Source: Isoetes taiwanensis
Taxonomy: Eukaryota; Streptophyta; Lycopodiopsida; Isoetales; Isoetaceae
Length of the DNA: 64,000 bases
Direction of reading: 5' to 3'
NCBI GenBank assembly: GCA_021234155.1
Contig: JAJEKV010000082.1
Coordinates: 1,671,377-1,735,376 of the forward strand
The position numbers were made by a program, and so were the translations under genes. Under the pieces are notes generated by a model. That model did not search any database, was not told where the DNA came from, and saw nothing but the letters and a program-made list of their open reading frames with translations. This document shows, piece by piece, positions 24,600-36,799 of the stretch (its first letter is position 1; every line of letters starts with the position of its first letter).

Positions 24600-27500
24600 A
24601 GTTCTTTACTATATACCATGTTAGAGAATCACGGATGCTAATGAATGGCTTCAATAGTATGAAAGAACTAAGCACCAAAAAGGCTGCGGCTGCACTTGTC
24701 GACTTTGAGTCAGACATATATGGTGAATCACCGAGGCGTCTGAATACAAAATAAGTAGCACAAGAAGTACGTGAGAATTGTATGTGAAAACTAGCTTCCA
24801 ACCTTACCATGGAGAATGCATTACGGGTGAGTGTAAAGGTGTGGGATTAAAGAAGTTCCTATCGGCCCACGCATGAACAATCTAGTGATAGTGGCATGGT
24901 GAAGTGGGAATACCTAGACTATGAAAGCTGTATTAGAGATGAAATGACAGAAGTCACAAAGCTTCAGTTCACAACACAATGCGAAGCACCAAGTCTTTCA
25001 GCAGTGAACAAAATGTTGGGCTTCCCAAATTTTCGGCTTTACACAACTTAGGATATAAGTGGCGAGGCGGGGCCGGTACAAAGACTCCCTTGATAACTTG
25101 CACGGAGATGCTTACCTATCATTAGTTGACTTAGAGAATTATACTTTTAAGGAGGCAGAATGAAGTTGATCCATCTTGGCCCCGGGTCAACAACGGAATA
25201 ACTATATTTGTTCAAATAACCTGCTCGAGGTTGATCCCTGAGAACAGACACCATTGAGGAAGGAAACACACTACTATGTGTCGGATGATGAGGGAACATG
25301 ACACACTTTTTGTTCGACATTGTTTTATGAAACATTTGAGTACTTAAAGCAGAAAAGGCAGATAATCCCAAACAACACTATGTATTTTTAGGATGGTCGC
25401 ATCTGCAATTCAAAGCGGCCGGATCATTTATTTTGTTGGAAGAATGCGGTTGACGATCACGAGGTCATGATGTGGAACTGCTGGATCAAACCATGGAAAA
25501 AGGTGAACATGATGGGAGGCGAAAATTGAAAAAGATGGATCACGAGGTCTCTGACTTAAAACATCACGACATTAGTAGATAATGCCCACTGATGTGGTGA
25601 AAATGCGGAGAAAACAATTTCCAATGTGGTACATCACGAGTGGTGAAAATGGAAGAAAAGTTCCGGAGAATACTTACGGGGAAATAAAACACGAGGATAT
25701 CAACGGAAAAGGAAACTGGGGTGCGAGGCAATTCTAGAAGCGGGCAAATTCATTAGGTCCATGGATTAAACCTGAAATCCAACACGGCTATGCGAAGCTA
25801 TCATGTTTTCGCGACAATTGTTTGGATGGAAAATGGGACATGTTGAAGCAGAATTGTATGTAGATGAATGGGATACCTATGATGGTTAGACCATCCTCAA
25901 TGATGTTCATGCGGATGTAACAGGAAGAAGACCCACTTAAGTCTACCAGACCACTATACTCAACCTTGGCAAATGTACTTGCGAGAAGCACTTAGAGAGG
26001 AAGCAGAAACTGGGTTCTTTGCCGAGAGCGAGGAGGATTACGTATTTTGGATGTTGCTATGCACCAAGCCAAAATTTGAAGTTAATGACTTCCAAGCGAG
26101 CGGAAACTTGTTTATGAGAGGTGCTGAAACCGTTGTGGAGAACATTTACTATAGAAAGAAAGCTACCGGTCAAAGGTGATATATGAGTTGTTGTAAACGA
26201 GCCAAAGTCACTTGTATTCTCTACTCAAATTTGTGCTATTAGGAGTTCCCATCGTGAGATCAAAGAAAGGTGCTCGAAAGCGTTTCTGAGAATAGACCAG
26301 GCGAGATGAGGAAAGATTCTAGAAAACATGCGAGGTTTTGTCGATGAAGATAGCATGTCGATGAAGAATAGTGAACACATTCTTGAGGTTAGGAAATGAT
26401 TGAAATTTTGAATGTTGTTATTAATCTTGCCTTGTTTGCGGAATAATATGAAACTCAATTCCTGCTCCAATTGTATTTTTGATGTCCCTTGTTTCAATAT
26501 AATATGTTTCTGATGTAATATGTAATTGTATTTTGATGTCCTGCGATGTAACATGCTTGGAGTTCACCACGAAAAATGTTTCACCACATGTGTTTCACCA
26601 CATGTATGGTGACACCTATGTGTTTCACTATGTTTCACCGTGTTTCACTACGTCTCTTCTCCGGAAACCATGAGATAGATCAACTACATGAACGACTTTT
26701 CTCTTGAAATGCTTTCCTTTCCTTAAATTCTCTCGGTCCCATCGAATTCCTCATCATCCTTTGAGTGACAGCCGTGCCGAAAATCATTTGGGATGGCGAA
26801 AATTAATGATCTCGGGCCAAAAAGGCCGAGATGCCGTCTCTTGCTCCGTAGAGTTCTGAGTTTATTACGGTGATTCGGGGGCAGAGCCAGTTCTGGCGAG
26901 TCGCTTAGGGAGGCGGTTCGGTTTACAATTCTGGTGGGTGAGAGCGGTTTACAGTTTGCGACTTCTGTTAGCTACTACAGCGAACATGGCCAACTTCACC
27001 TCTTGGATCTTTGCAAAGCGATGGAGTCTTGGGAATGGGACAATGTGACCCGGAAGAAGAAGAGCCCATAATACCTAGAAGCGTCGCGTCTAGATTTTCA
27101 GCCATGCTGAGAATGGATGGACATCTCGAACGAGAAATTACTCTATTCACGGATGAGAACATATTGCAATCTTGAAAAGCACTCTCACCGGAGGGATTTG
27201 GAATTGTACACCGGCTCTAGACCTCTCAACTTACTGCGCCTCCACCCGAAATTTTTACACCGGCATCTTTGGCCCGTTCATCATACTATTGACCGGAAGG
27301 GATGCGCAGGTTGAGACCTTTTTAAGCTTAATAGCTACCAAGCCTTTATGCTGAAGCAGGTTCCTCTTTTGTTATGATAGGTTGTTCCTGAGAGGACCAA
27401 TTCCTTCATGAGGGGATATGTCTTTAGCGGGATGGACATGGAGAAAGGCGCTATTGTTGGTAACCTCCACCATTATGGTTTTGCTTTCCCTCGAATGGGA

Positions 27501-28000
27501 GCAAATAGAATTTTGGGAAGTGACGGTGGCCCCGGTCCCCGGTGATCATAGAAGATGGCGAGGGAGGGCTGGACCCGGATCTCTTTTGATGAACCTGAGG
27601 AATGAAAACAAGTGTATATAATCTGAAATGTAACCTTATGTAATCATTTTATATGTTTAATATAAATCTTCACTCTTCAATCTTTCTTGTTTAGTGGCCG
27701 GTGAAAGTGACACACAAAAAATTACATTAAGGATGAATAGAATGGAGACGAGAGAAACACATGATGAAACCCTTTGGAAATCTGTCACATCAAATGCAAG
27801 TTCAATCATTCAAAAATTTGTCGCGGGAAAGGTGGAGGAAACCTAAATCTAGTTTTGCATGCGGACATTGGCTTATCGATCCGACTATGGCCGAGGAAGA
27901 AAGCGAGAGAAAGGAAGAACACGGGCACAAACAATTTGTGATTCAAATGCGGTCGCTGTCTGGTAAGACCCTATCTTGGAGCAAATAAACCCGAGAACGG
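24600..28000 (+). pseudogene. Decayed ORF pieces of an unrecognised element
   Basis: Several plus-strand stretches read like real protein interrupted by stops and frameshifts: MVKWEYLDYESCIRDEMTEV at about 24895-24955 with TQCEAPSLSAVNKMLGFPNF after it; WPRVNNGITIFVQITCSRL near 25178-25235; MYLREALREEAETGFFAESE at 25973 running on to EEDYVFWMLLCTKPKF and ending at 26179; and ETRETHDETLWKSVTSNASS near 27740-27800. Charge and composition fit a transposon-encoded protein rather than chance frames, but I cannot name the family. All sit inside the 22.8-33.5 kb repeat-rich unit. Confidence 0.35.
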
Positions 28001-28019
28001 CCGGATATTAGAGGAAGCG

Positions 28020-31000
28020 GAGGACCTGAATTCCGGTATTCTGGAAGCTTAAAAACAGGTTAATTCACGATGGGCTTAAAAATTGAAGCCAAAGTGATGA
28101 TAGGCGGTTGCCTTTCTTATTAATGATGTTGTTTACAGTCGCGGTCGGGGAGACTTAACGAGGCTGATGCAGTGACCCGAGTTAAGGGGTGGCGTGTGAT
28201 TACGGATGAGTTGACTCTCCCCCATGCTTGAAGAGGATATGTTCATCGAACTAAAGCGAAATGATCATGCTTGACCATTAAAGAGTGCTCTTGAGGCCCG
28301 GTACATGGAACACAGCAACACGAGACAATACTTTGTGAATCGTATCATAAGTAGGGCTGGCAGCTCATGTTTTGGTCATTTCTTTGGATTTCCTGTATTA
28401 ATGAGAAAAACTTGATGAAATCTTGGACATACTTGGAAGAAGAAGAGTTAGTCTCTGTCGGGGATACGATTGAGGCCTATTGGCGTATCAATTAATCATT
28501 AACCTCTTCAAACACATTTATTATTATGTCTCTAATGCATTTTGATAATACTAGGCTTTCGAGGGTTATAGTTTTTCCACTGATTTTCTACATACTTCAT
28601 TTCATAGAAGTGATATGAACTATTCTAGAGGTGTGGTAGATTTCCATATGTATTTTTCTCCTTTGAAATATAAAAACAAGCGTTTGCATCACCCGCAACT
28701 TCACCACAGTTTTCACCATTTTTTCACCTGACTTTCACCACGGATTTCACCATAATCGGCGGGGGCATTGACCATTTTGACGATTGAGAAAATGGAATGG
28801 CTCTCAGTTCTGATAGTATCTTGGTGATTTGGTGGCGGCAATATATGGATCCCAAATTAGGTCCTGTATGTATTGATATGAGGCCAAAATTCATTGAGCT
28901 ACGCTTTGTGCAAAGATTCTTTACAAGGCCACTAACTTTTGCTTGAGGGAGTCGTGTTTTTCTTTAGGTTCTTTTTTGAACTCTATTTCTTTTGAACCCG
29001 AGCCACCATCTCATATTTTCCTATTTAATTTTGGTTGCCATATTTTTTGTTAATTAATATGAGATCATAGATTACGCACCTTCAAATTCCTTGTTGCATT
29101 TATAATTAATGACAAAAGTTCAGCTAAGCCCGAGAAACGGTGGAAACTTCGGAAACAGTTAAAAGAAAAACAAGTTCTATTGCCAAAATCAGGACTATTA
29201 CCATTTCAATTCTGTCATTAATGAAAAGCCTTTACAAAAGAATAGTCGAGGACTATTGCCAAAAGTGAAACCGAGTTGCAATACAAATCTAAACTAATCG
29301 GTGAGGCCATCTTGAGCTCTACTCCTGGAGAATTAGTCCCTCATGAGCATACATCTTCATTCGAGGAGTAAACCACCAAGTGTCATAACTTGCATGCACC
29401 CACTTTCGAGCACCTTGAAGCGGCAACGATGATCGCGATGAGCTTCTCCACCTGCAGTGGAGTGAACAGCCACCAACGTAACCCGGGCAGCCTCTGGTGG
29501 AGAGTACGGATCCTCGCGAGGAAGCCGCGGATTACGACGATGGCGGCGAGCGAAGCACAATGGCGGGATGGTGTTCACGTGAGTGGTGAACTTGGCCATG
29601 GCGGAAGTAGAAGAGATGGGCGGAATGGGGAAGGAGTGAAAGGAGATGGCGGAATAGGCGATGGGGGCCGGAATGAAAGAGCGAGGCGAGAATTTTGGGA
29701 ATAAAAGGATGCAAATCGTGGCATCCATGCGATTTTAAGAATGAGGCGGGGAAAGAGGAAGGGGCGTTTGCATGCATGCCACTGGGCTCAACATGCCCGC
29801 GATGGGTCAGCATGCCATGGGCGAAAGCATGCCACCTGGCTCCAACATGCCAGGTGGCTCAAACGCTCACCACCTAGGCTTCAGCATGCGTAAGCTAGCG
29901 ATTACACCTATGATTCACCACATGATTCACCACATGGTTCACCAAATGCACCACATGATTCACCACATGCCATTTGCATCACCACATCTATCACGTTATG
30001 TAACACCCATTGTCATGAATCTTTGAATACATCAATTTTTTACGGAGATTTGAACTCCACCCAGTGTTGTTGCTCACAGTGTTGAAAAGTCTATTCATAC
30101 AATAGTATACAACAATGTACATTAGAGTGTGAAATGAAGAATGAGTTACAGAATAACCTCTTTGGTTGCAATAACAAACATGTGATTACAAGTAAAGATC
30201 TGATGATCTGTCAGCCTCGGCTTCATTACTACGGTAAGCGGCGTAGCTACAACATCAATCATCATTAGCGGCGTGTCCAGCGGCTGGCAACTAGAAATTG
30301 GTACACCACGCAACAAACATGTCGAGGCCTCACGTTGGATAATTAATACCTTCAAATTCGAGGAACTCACCTTGCATTGGGATAGTATGTCCAAGTCTCG
30401 TGCGCAGCCACCAACATGCTTTACAAAGACACATATAACAAGACACATATATGCCAGAATGTCTTGGAGGTGTCTTTTTGCTTGGAGTACCTGCTCTTGC
30501 TTTTTTTTCTGAGACACTTCCGACTGCAAAATTTAACGGTCGGTAACTATATGGGTCAAATTAAAAAGAAAGCGGGCACAAAAGGTTGGAAGTTACCTTG
30601 TGACTTACATTCACCATGATTTGTTCGAGATCATAACGTGCATCTGGCGATTTGGCGGTGGTGTGGAGCATGACCAATGCATCTGGCTGATCTGGCGGTT
30701 GATGTCGGTTAGACCTCTCCGGAGCTTGACTTGATACCCTCGATTTGTTGACATCCTCTTGATTTGCCAGGCTTCTGCAGCGGCGATGCATCTTACGATT
30801 TGCTTGGGAGTTTCTATCGTGTCCTAATGCTTTTCGAAGGGGTGTGAGTGTCTTTGTCCCCTAGCTGACCACATTTATTTGCCTCTATATCTACAAAGTA
30901 GGGGATGAAGAAGTAAGCTACATATCCCAATTGCATCAAACAAGACTTGGTTACCTTTGAGGGTGAAAATAATTCCCTTTTTTGGTGTGCTACATGGACT

Positions 31001-31100
31001 CACAAAGTCTGCCACCGATATGAGAAACCGATTAGACTTCCCGAATTAGTAGCTTGACACCATGCTTTAAGCCGCAAAGAGGCTAAACCAGCCGGGATCT
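28020..31100. other. No recognised gene; CACCAC repeats and a short hairpin
   Basis: TTCACCAC-type repeats lie at about 28690-28760 and 29910-29990. At 29831-29858 there is a perfect hairpin (GCCACCTGGC, 8-base loop, GCCAGGTGGC). A GC-rich patch at 29380-29700 has open frames on both strands without a recognisable product. A 127-codon minus-strand frame at 30529-30146 is also unassigned. Confidence 0.5.
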
Positions 31101-31134
31101 TGTTTATGTCAGACCTCGCACTACGAGTTTCACC

Positions 31135-31327
31135 TTTGATGTGTATCCTAATTAAGCCACTCAATTAGGCGATGTCATCCTAGAGGGCAAATTAGATACA
31201 TCAAAACAACGAAGGAAGTTAAACAGAACTTACTCTCTTTTCGAGTTTCTTTGCTTGATGTATCTAATTAAGCCACCCTAAAATGAGTGAAGCGGCCTCA
31301 TCCTAGGGGCAAATTAGACACATCAAA
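31135..31327. repeat. Two copies of a short hairpin element
   Basis: Segments 31135-31205 and 31254-31327 are similar to each other, and each is an imperfect inverted repeat: TTTGATGTATC-type sequence plus TAATTAAGCC on the left, GGGCAAATTAGATACATCAA on the right. Each could fold into a hairpin of about 70 nt. They look like two insertions, or a tandem duplication, of a tiny terminal-inverted-repeat element. Confidence 0.7.
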
Positions 31328-31769
31328 CAAGACAACTGAAGACTAAGCAGAGTGAAAGATTAGGAAGTCCACTAATCCTGGTGGCATCTGTCCTTACATC
31401 GGGGCCCTTAGCATGTAAAACTAAGCTACCTATAAGTTCTCGCACATAGAGATTACTTCGATGGCTTGAGTTGCTTTTGATCCTCCTACTCACACCTAAG
31501 GCTTGTACCCATCTTTGTAGAAAATTCATGGCGGCAATTCTCCAATACAGCGATGATTACAAATCTGCAGAGCATAGGTAATGATGAGAATACCAATTAT
31601 ACTAAGCACTTCAAGGAATTTTGTTATGAAGTACCTCAGGAAGCGGACTTACCTTTGATCATACGATCTTGCGCTTCTGCTTGAATCACTTAGATCTTGT
31701 AGAGAGTTGATCCATTCTCGGTGTCTGTTGAATTCAAGCGGAAAGTAATCTCAAGGATTAGTACCACAT

Positions 31770-32430
31770 GACACAACGAGCCACTTTGCACCACACAAAT
31801 TCCATCATGACAAACTTTGCACCACAAATGGCGTCTTATTCACCATGTGGTGTGGCATGTGGCACCGAGGGGGTGGCGATCATATTCACCACATGTGGTG
31901 TGGCATGTGGCATAAGCGGTGCCACATGACCCACCACCCATAGCACCTACCGATGCAGGCACCGCATATGGCGAATCCCATTGCCGCTTACAAATGGCGT
32001 CAAAGACACCCACATGTGGTGCAAAATGGATATGGTGGTCCATACGTGCACCACGTAACCGGCACCACAATGCAAGAGGCACCACATCAGGGCATCCACC
32101 ACCCATGTGGCGGATAAGCGTGGTGCAATATTTAGCAGCGGCAGTTGGCACCACATATGGCCGGACAATCCTGTTCACAGAGTATCACCATATCTAACAT
32201 CATATGACACTAGGTATGAAACATATGGAAGCCAATTCACTGTTAGGATAAGATTGCCACGTTTGGTACTATATGTGACACTACATATGCTACAAACTAC
32301 ATTATTAATATATATTCGGCCTGCCATATGACTGTCCTGTGGCACACATTTGGAGCTACATACTTATTGGTGAAATTATCCACCACAACTTCGAAACTAG
32401 CGGCTGGAATTTCCACCACATAACTTACAA
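31770..32430. repeat. CACCACATGTGG-rich block
   Basis: Dense irregular repetition of CACCACATG, TGTGGTG and GGCACCACA motifs in both orientations, including CACCACATGTGGTGTGGCATG twice near 31840-31910. Open frames on both strands here (for example 32178-31840 minus) are translations of the repeat and are not supported as genes. Confidence 0.75.
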
Positions 32431-33456
32431 CACACTGAATGAAGAGTAAGTAGATTGTACACGATTGTTCAAGCTTGCTGGACCTTCTTTGGAAACTCGC
32501 CAGTTCAAATGATAGAATGCATCATATGGTGGTTCCCGAAGAAGAGGGTTAAAGAAAAGTACCTATTTTTTTCGGTGATTTTCCCGAGATTCTTCTTACG
32601 ACTTGAGGAGGCTTGGTGTGGCCTAGTCATTTCCAGAGAAGAAGCATCATCTGTGGCAGGTTGCTGCGCTTCCTCACTATTTGAAGTAGCATGCTTCCCT
32701 CTTCGTTGGAGACGGAGAGTCTTCGGACCACTTTTCTCTTAAGCTGACCCGCGAGAAACTCCAGCAGGTTTATTTCTTTTCCTTTTGTGTGAAGGTAATG
32801 CATAGCTTGACCCATGAATAAATGAGGCCATGCCTCCCCAGGCCACCTTCACCTTTTGTGATTTGCAGCCAAAGAAGCCCACATATATTCATTATACCTC
32901 TCTCCCTTGCTGAGATTCTGGCCTGCATGATGAAACAAAAACAATATTCTAAACAGAGAATCATGGGCATCCCCAATCTAGAGATACAACCCACACGTAG
33001 GTAGTTTTCCTATGCTGATTCCCCAAGCAGTTCGATTTCTTCTTGTGTGGCGTAATGCTTTTCTTGCACAATACATTTCCTTATGGGTGTATCCGAGTGG
33101 CATTCAAGTCGGTATGATGGAGCCATTGGTGATCACGATCTTCTTGCAATCAATGGATGTGCTTGGCGGATAAGGGGCGTGTCGGAAGTTTTTGAGGAAA
33201 ATGAAAATTGAGAATCGAGAAATGGTCTTGCGGTTAAGGGCGTGTCGAGTTTTTGAGGGAAAATGATGGGTATACGTTTAGAATAAGCTTTGAATAAGGC
33301 CCGAAAGGACAAAATTTTGAATAAGTAATCATGTGTATTTTTGAAAAAATAACTCCCTCTCCCATTACAAATTCGGTAGTTCCCACCACACTTAGCACCC
33401 AAAAATGTGGTGCTAAAATGCACGTTTTTAATCCACTACAACATGCTTGTGCCCGG

Positions 33457-36000
33457 ACATGGACTATATAATCATCAAATGGCATGATATTTGTGAGATA
33501 TTTGATGAAAGTTTTTTGTACATTACAGATGTACGTTGTAACGGTTCAAATGTATTGGATATTTACCATAAGTTTCTAAACATGATGTAATTGGTTCTCG
33601 TAAGATATTTGATGAAACGTTTTCTTTAAGTTCACTTAAAACTCTTTCTTCATTGTGTGCCCATGCAATTTAAATAGGATGCTTATAAAGTAGAGGTCCA
33701 ACCATGGTGATGATTTTAATTACAATTGTCCAATGTCAATAGTGATTTCCACAAAATATTAAAATATTTTTCGATGCCACGCAACCTTTGGCCATTGAAG
33801 TGCACTTATTGTTAAGTTCTGAAGTAGGATAATTCTATATGTTCTAGGTATCAAAGCATACTATCCTAGACGATCCGAGCTCGCACCTATTGTTAATTTC
33901 TAAAATAGGATAATTCTATATGTCCCAAGATCAAAAGCATACTACCCTAGATGATCCAAGCTCCATCTATTGTGTTAACTCGAGCTTGAACCAAAGAGTC
34001 GATCACTGTAATATCTTGTTACATCTGTTTTTGCTACTTCGCTAGATCCAGATGCATGTGCTTAACATGTAATGGGTTGGATACCTTATAGTCGAGTCGT
34101 GCAATGGTTAGAAAATTTTTATATTATAGAGAAATCAAGTCCTGCATTTTAAGAACATTTTGGTGAGAGACTCGTCTGGAGGAGGGAAAACCAGCCATAG
34201 ATAGGCATATCTTTCATCGGAAGCGATTAATACAGAAGCATTTTGAAAAAATAACTCCAGGGATAGTCCGCCACCAATTCAATCGACTGCCACCTAACAA
34301 TAATGTGGAACCTACCACGGGGAGTTAACTTAGGCCTTAAGGCGAGTAAAATAAGAAAGGCAAATGGAGAGCAGCGATGTGAAAGAAGTTTATCATGGGA
34401 TGAAAAGCCCCGGTCGTCGGTTTTGAAAGAAGCGCCTAATGATAGCTTAAGCAGATGGCTCCAAAAGAAAAGCCCAGGCCGTCAAAGTTGATATCATTGA
34501 GGAAAAAGTCGAGGAAGCACGAGATTTAGGTTGCAATTCAGACGATTCATCTCAAACTCGATGGGGGAGGCATACAAAAGAAATAAATAACCATGATTGC
34601 TTGAAAACTGGAGAGAAAAGAAAACCAACAAAATGCATTAGACGTTAGAGAAGCAACTTAACAAAGTCACCATAAGAGATGATCTGAAAAGAAACAACAT
34701 AAAAAAAAAGCAATTAACTCAAAAATAGAAGCCATCAAACCGGTGGAAGCCTTCAAGGGGCTGAGTCCATAACAAATCACAATCACTCCAATAAGAAAGG
34801 GGCTTCAGTCATAGAGCCCGCGCGACCTGCTATATATCTCAAAACAACATAACCTCTCATATACAGAGGGGTTGTTCATGCGTGCCACGTGACAAATGCT
34901 TCAAGAAAAAAAAGGGGGTTGGTCAGGCGAGCCACTCGATGTAGAATCACAAATCAAAATGAAAAAACATGAATGTAAACAACTTAGGGTGGGAGGGAGG
35001 AACCAGACCAAAGAAGCGCTTTGAAGGCGGCCCAGATAATGGAGAAAGAGCCCAAAAGCGTATATATAGCCTCATCTGCAAATGGCGATCCATGGTCTCG
35101 TCATGCATTTTAGTGAAGACTTCGTCACGGAGGGAAAACCAGCCGATCAAAAGAGAACTTCTATAAAATGATGAGGTGTGTTTGCCACCATAAATTTGAC
35201 ATATGTTGAATGAGCATCAGGAAAAAAGCAATATCATGTCTAACATTATAGAATAAGAAATCAAAGCTTCCAAATATAGTTGTTAAGGAAAAAGGCAAGG
35301 CCAAGATGTTACGAAGGCAAAATGTATCGGAGTGGTTACGAATAAACCCTAGGAACAATTTGGAAAAATAAAACTTGAAATGAGAATGAAAGACGCCATA
35401 ACCTGTATAAACTATAGAGAGCAAAAATAATAACTAAGGAAAGCCAGTAATGAAATGTAATCACAAAAAACGATACACGAGCTCAAATCCCCAATCCACA
35501 CGTGCCGTAAAGATCGAATTGCCACCAAATAGCAACTTAAAGGAAAGTTACTCGCTACTAATAGAAAGAAACCATGGCAAATAAATCTAAATGGCAACTA
35601 AAAAATAAAAAAAAAAAAAACCACTCGGGACTAATAGAAAGAAATCATGGCAAATAAATAAAAGGGATAAGAAGTCATATTAAAGGGATATGGTTGATTC
35701 ATGATGCTCTTTTTTGAAAGTTTATACACGGAGTTTTAATGCGATGAATTGAATGCTGACCATAGATCTATAGCATATCACCCGGGTATCGCGCCACGAG
35801 ATCAGTGACCGGAATCTTTTGGATGAAAAATGCCTTGACACTTCCTAAGGTCTCGATTGAACATATGTTTGGCAAATACAAAAGAGGCAAACGAACAAAA
35901 AAAAAAAACCAATGGTCAGAATGAAGGCTCTGTTCAACCAGCCTGCTGCCAGACCGCTCAATCCTCTACCTCCAACAATTAATCCTCTATTCCTGGCAAA
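33457..36000. other. No recognised gene; tandem duplications
   Basis: An 81-bp tandem duplication occupies 33801-33962 (unit contains TAGGATAATTCTATATGT and CATACTATCCTAGA) and a third partial unit follows. A 76-bp duplication lies near 35554-35660 (ACTAATAGAAAGAAACCATGG twice, once with a single change). A phrase with GGAGGGAAAACCAGCC occurs near 34175 and again near 35130. No coding sequence recognised. Confidence 0.6.
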
Positions 36001-36009
36001 ATGAATACA

Positions 36010-36106
36010 ACCAGGGTTGGAGGATTCGAACCTCCAGGCCAAAGCAAAGACCTCACCAGAACCCTTCCAAGTTACCTGATTTAAGAGAAAAAGATGCTTG
36101 AGCTAC
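36010..36106 (-). mobile_element. Possible tRNA-derived SINE head
   Basis: On the minus strand GGTTCGAATCC (36032-36022) is a perfect internal-promoter B box in a T-arm-like setting (CTGGAGGTTCGAATCCTCC), and TAGCTCAAGCA at 36105-36095 resembles an A box. The spacing between them (about 60 bp) is longer than usual for a tRNA head, so this may be a degenerate or rearranged SINE. A T-rich run further 3' (near 35900) could be its tail. Low confidence. Confidence 0.3.
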
Positions 36107-36539
36107 ATTGCGGGCCAGGAAACTAAGCAAAGCAATAGCATGTTCTGTGGCAGCTTCTAAAACCACATTATCAATCCCGACCCCTGCTCTCCCTACAACC
36201 TTAAGCTTTCTGGTAGACGCTTCCAAAGCTTGCCTTCTTACCTCCGCTCCTCACAATAATCGCATCATACAGAGGAATCTTGGAGTGGAAGCTTGTTCCT
36301 CCTTAAGCAAATAACCCGATAAGCCCCTCCCTCCACATCCTGGCGTCACAATCCCTACTTCCTTGCGTCGTGGCGGCCTCAGCAGCATATCAGAATTTCC
36401 ATACTTGCATTGACATTGGCCAGGACTCATTTGAGATGCGGTACTTAGCACTTCCCCTTGCCGACCCCGATCGACAGCCACAGCGGCCAGGTGTCTTGCA
36501 AGGCGTCGTGATGTACAAGGCGGCCCGACATGTGACATC

Positions 36540-36785
36540 TGCAGTTTACATATGCCCCAAAAACTTCAAACGTGTTCCTTCCATGACAACTAAACGACAT
36601 CCAAGAGAACATCAAATGGCTCAAAATATACCTTTCTGTGTGATCTGGGTGTTGCTAGATCTTAGCCCAAACCATTGTTACAAGCACCTCCCACAATACC
36701 AAACTTAAACATTGGAAGTTTATGGGAGACTTGAACCTTCATCACCAACATAAGAGTCAAAGACTTTAACCATTATGCCAAACGA
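36540..36785 (-). mobile_element. tRNA-derived SINE
   Basis: Minus strand. The A box TGGCATAATGG (36780-36770) fits the consensus TRGYNNARNGG and the B box GGTTCAAGTCT (36737-36727) fits GGTTCRANNCY, 32 bp apart as in tRNA genes. The arms around them do not pair well enough for a functional tRNA, so it is a SINE head transcribed by RNA polymerase III. The 3' boundary is estimated; no target-site duplication was found. Confidence 0.5.
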
Positions 36786-36799
36786 AAGTATAACTGTTA

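Larger units (their letters stand above)
22778..33456. repeat. Possible large composite element with CACCAC/GTGGTG arrays
   Basis: A 23-bp segment at 22778-22800 (containing AAGCATGTTGTAGTGG) recurs inverted at 33434-33456 (containing CCACTACAACATGCTT) with 20 of 23 positions equal by eye. Between them the CACCAC(A) motif is unusually dense: GTGGTG orientation at 22.80-24.47 kb, CACCAC orientation at 26.56-26.66, 28.69-28.76, 29.91-29.99 and 31.77-32.43 kb, and both orientations next to the right repeat (33.38-33.42 kb). This looks like one large repeat-rich unit of about 10.7 kb. The word at each end also resembles a CACTA terminus (CACTACAAC), but those termini would face outwards, so the ends may instead belong to two other elements. 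Confidence 0.4.

Noticed and set aside
29772-30026. His/Met-rich ORF (IHHMIHHMVHQMHHM)
   Set aside because: It is a translation of the CACCACATGATT repeat; no sign of selection as protein.
31840-32200. ORFs on both strands in the CACCAC block
   Set aside because: Mirror translations of the repeat.
23500-32500. CRISPR-like spaced repeats
   Set aside because: Units are degenerate minisatellites without constant repeat and variable spacers, and the DNA is eukaryotic.
36727-36785. Functional tRNA gene on the minus strand
   Set aside because: A and B boxes are fine, but the acceptor and T arms do not pair, so it is a SINE head or pseudo-tRNA.
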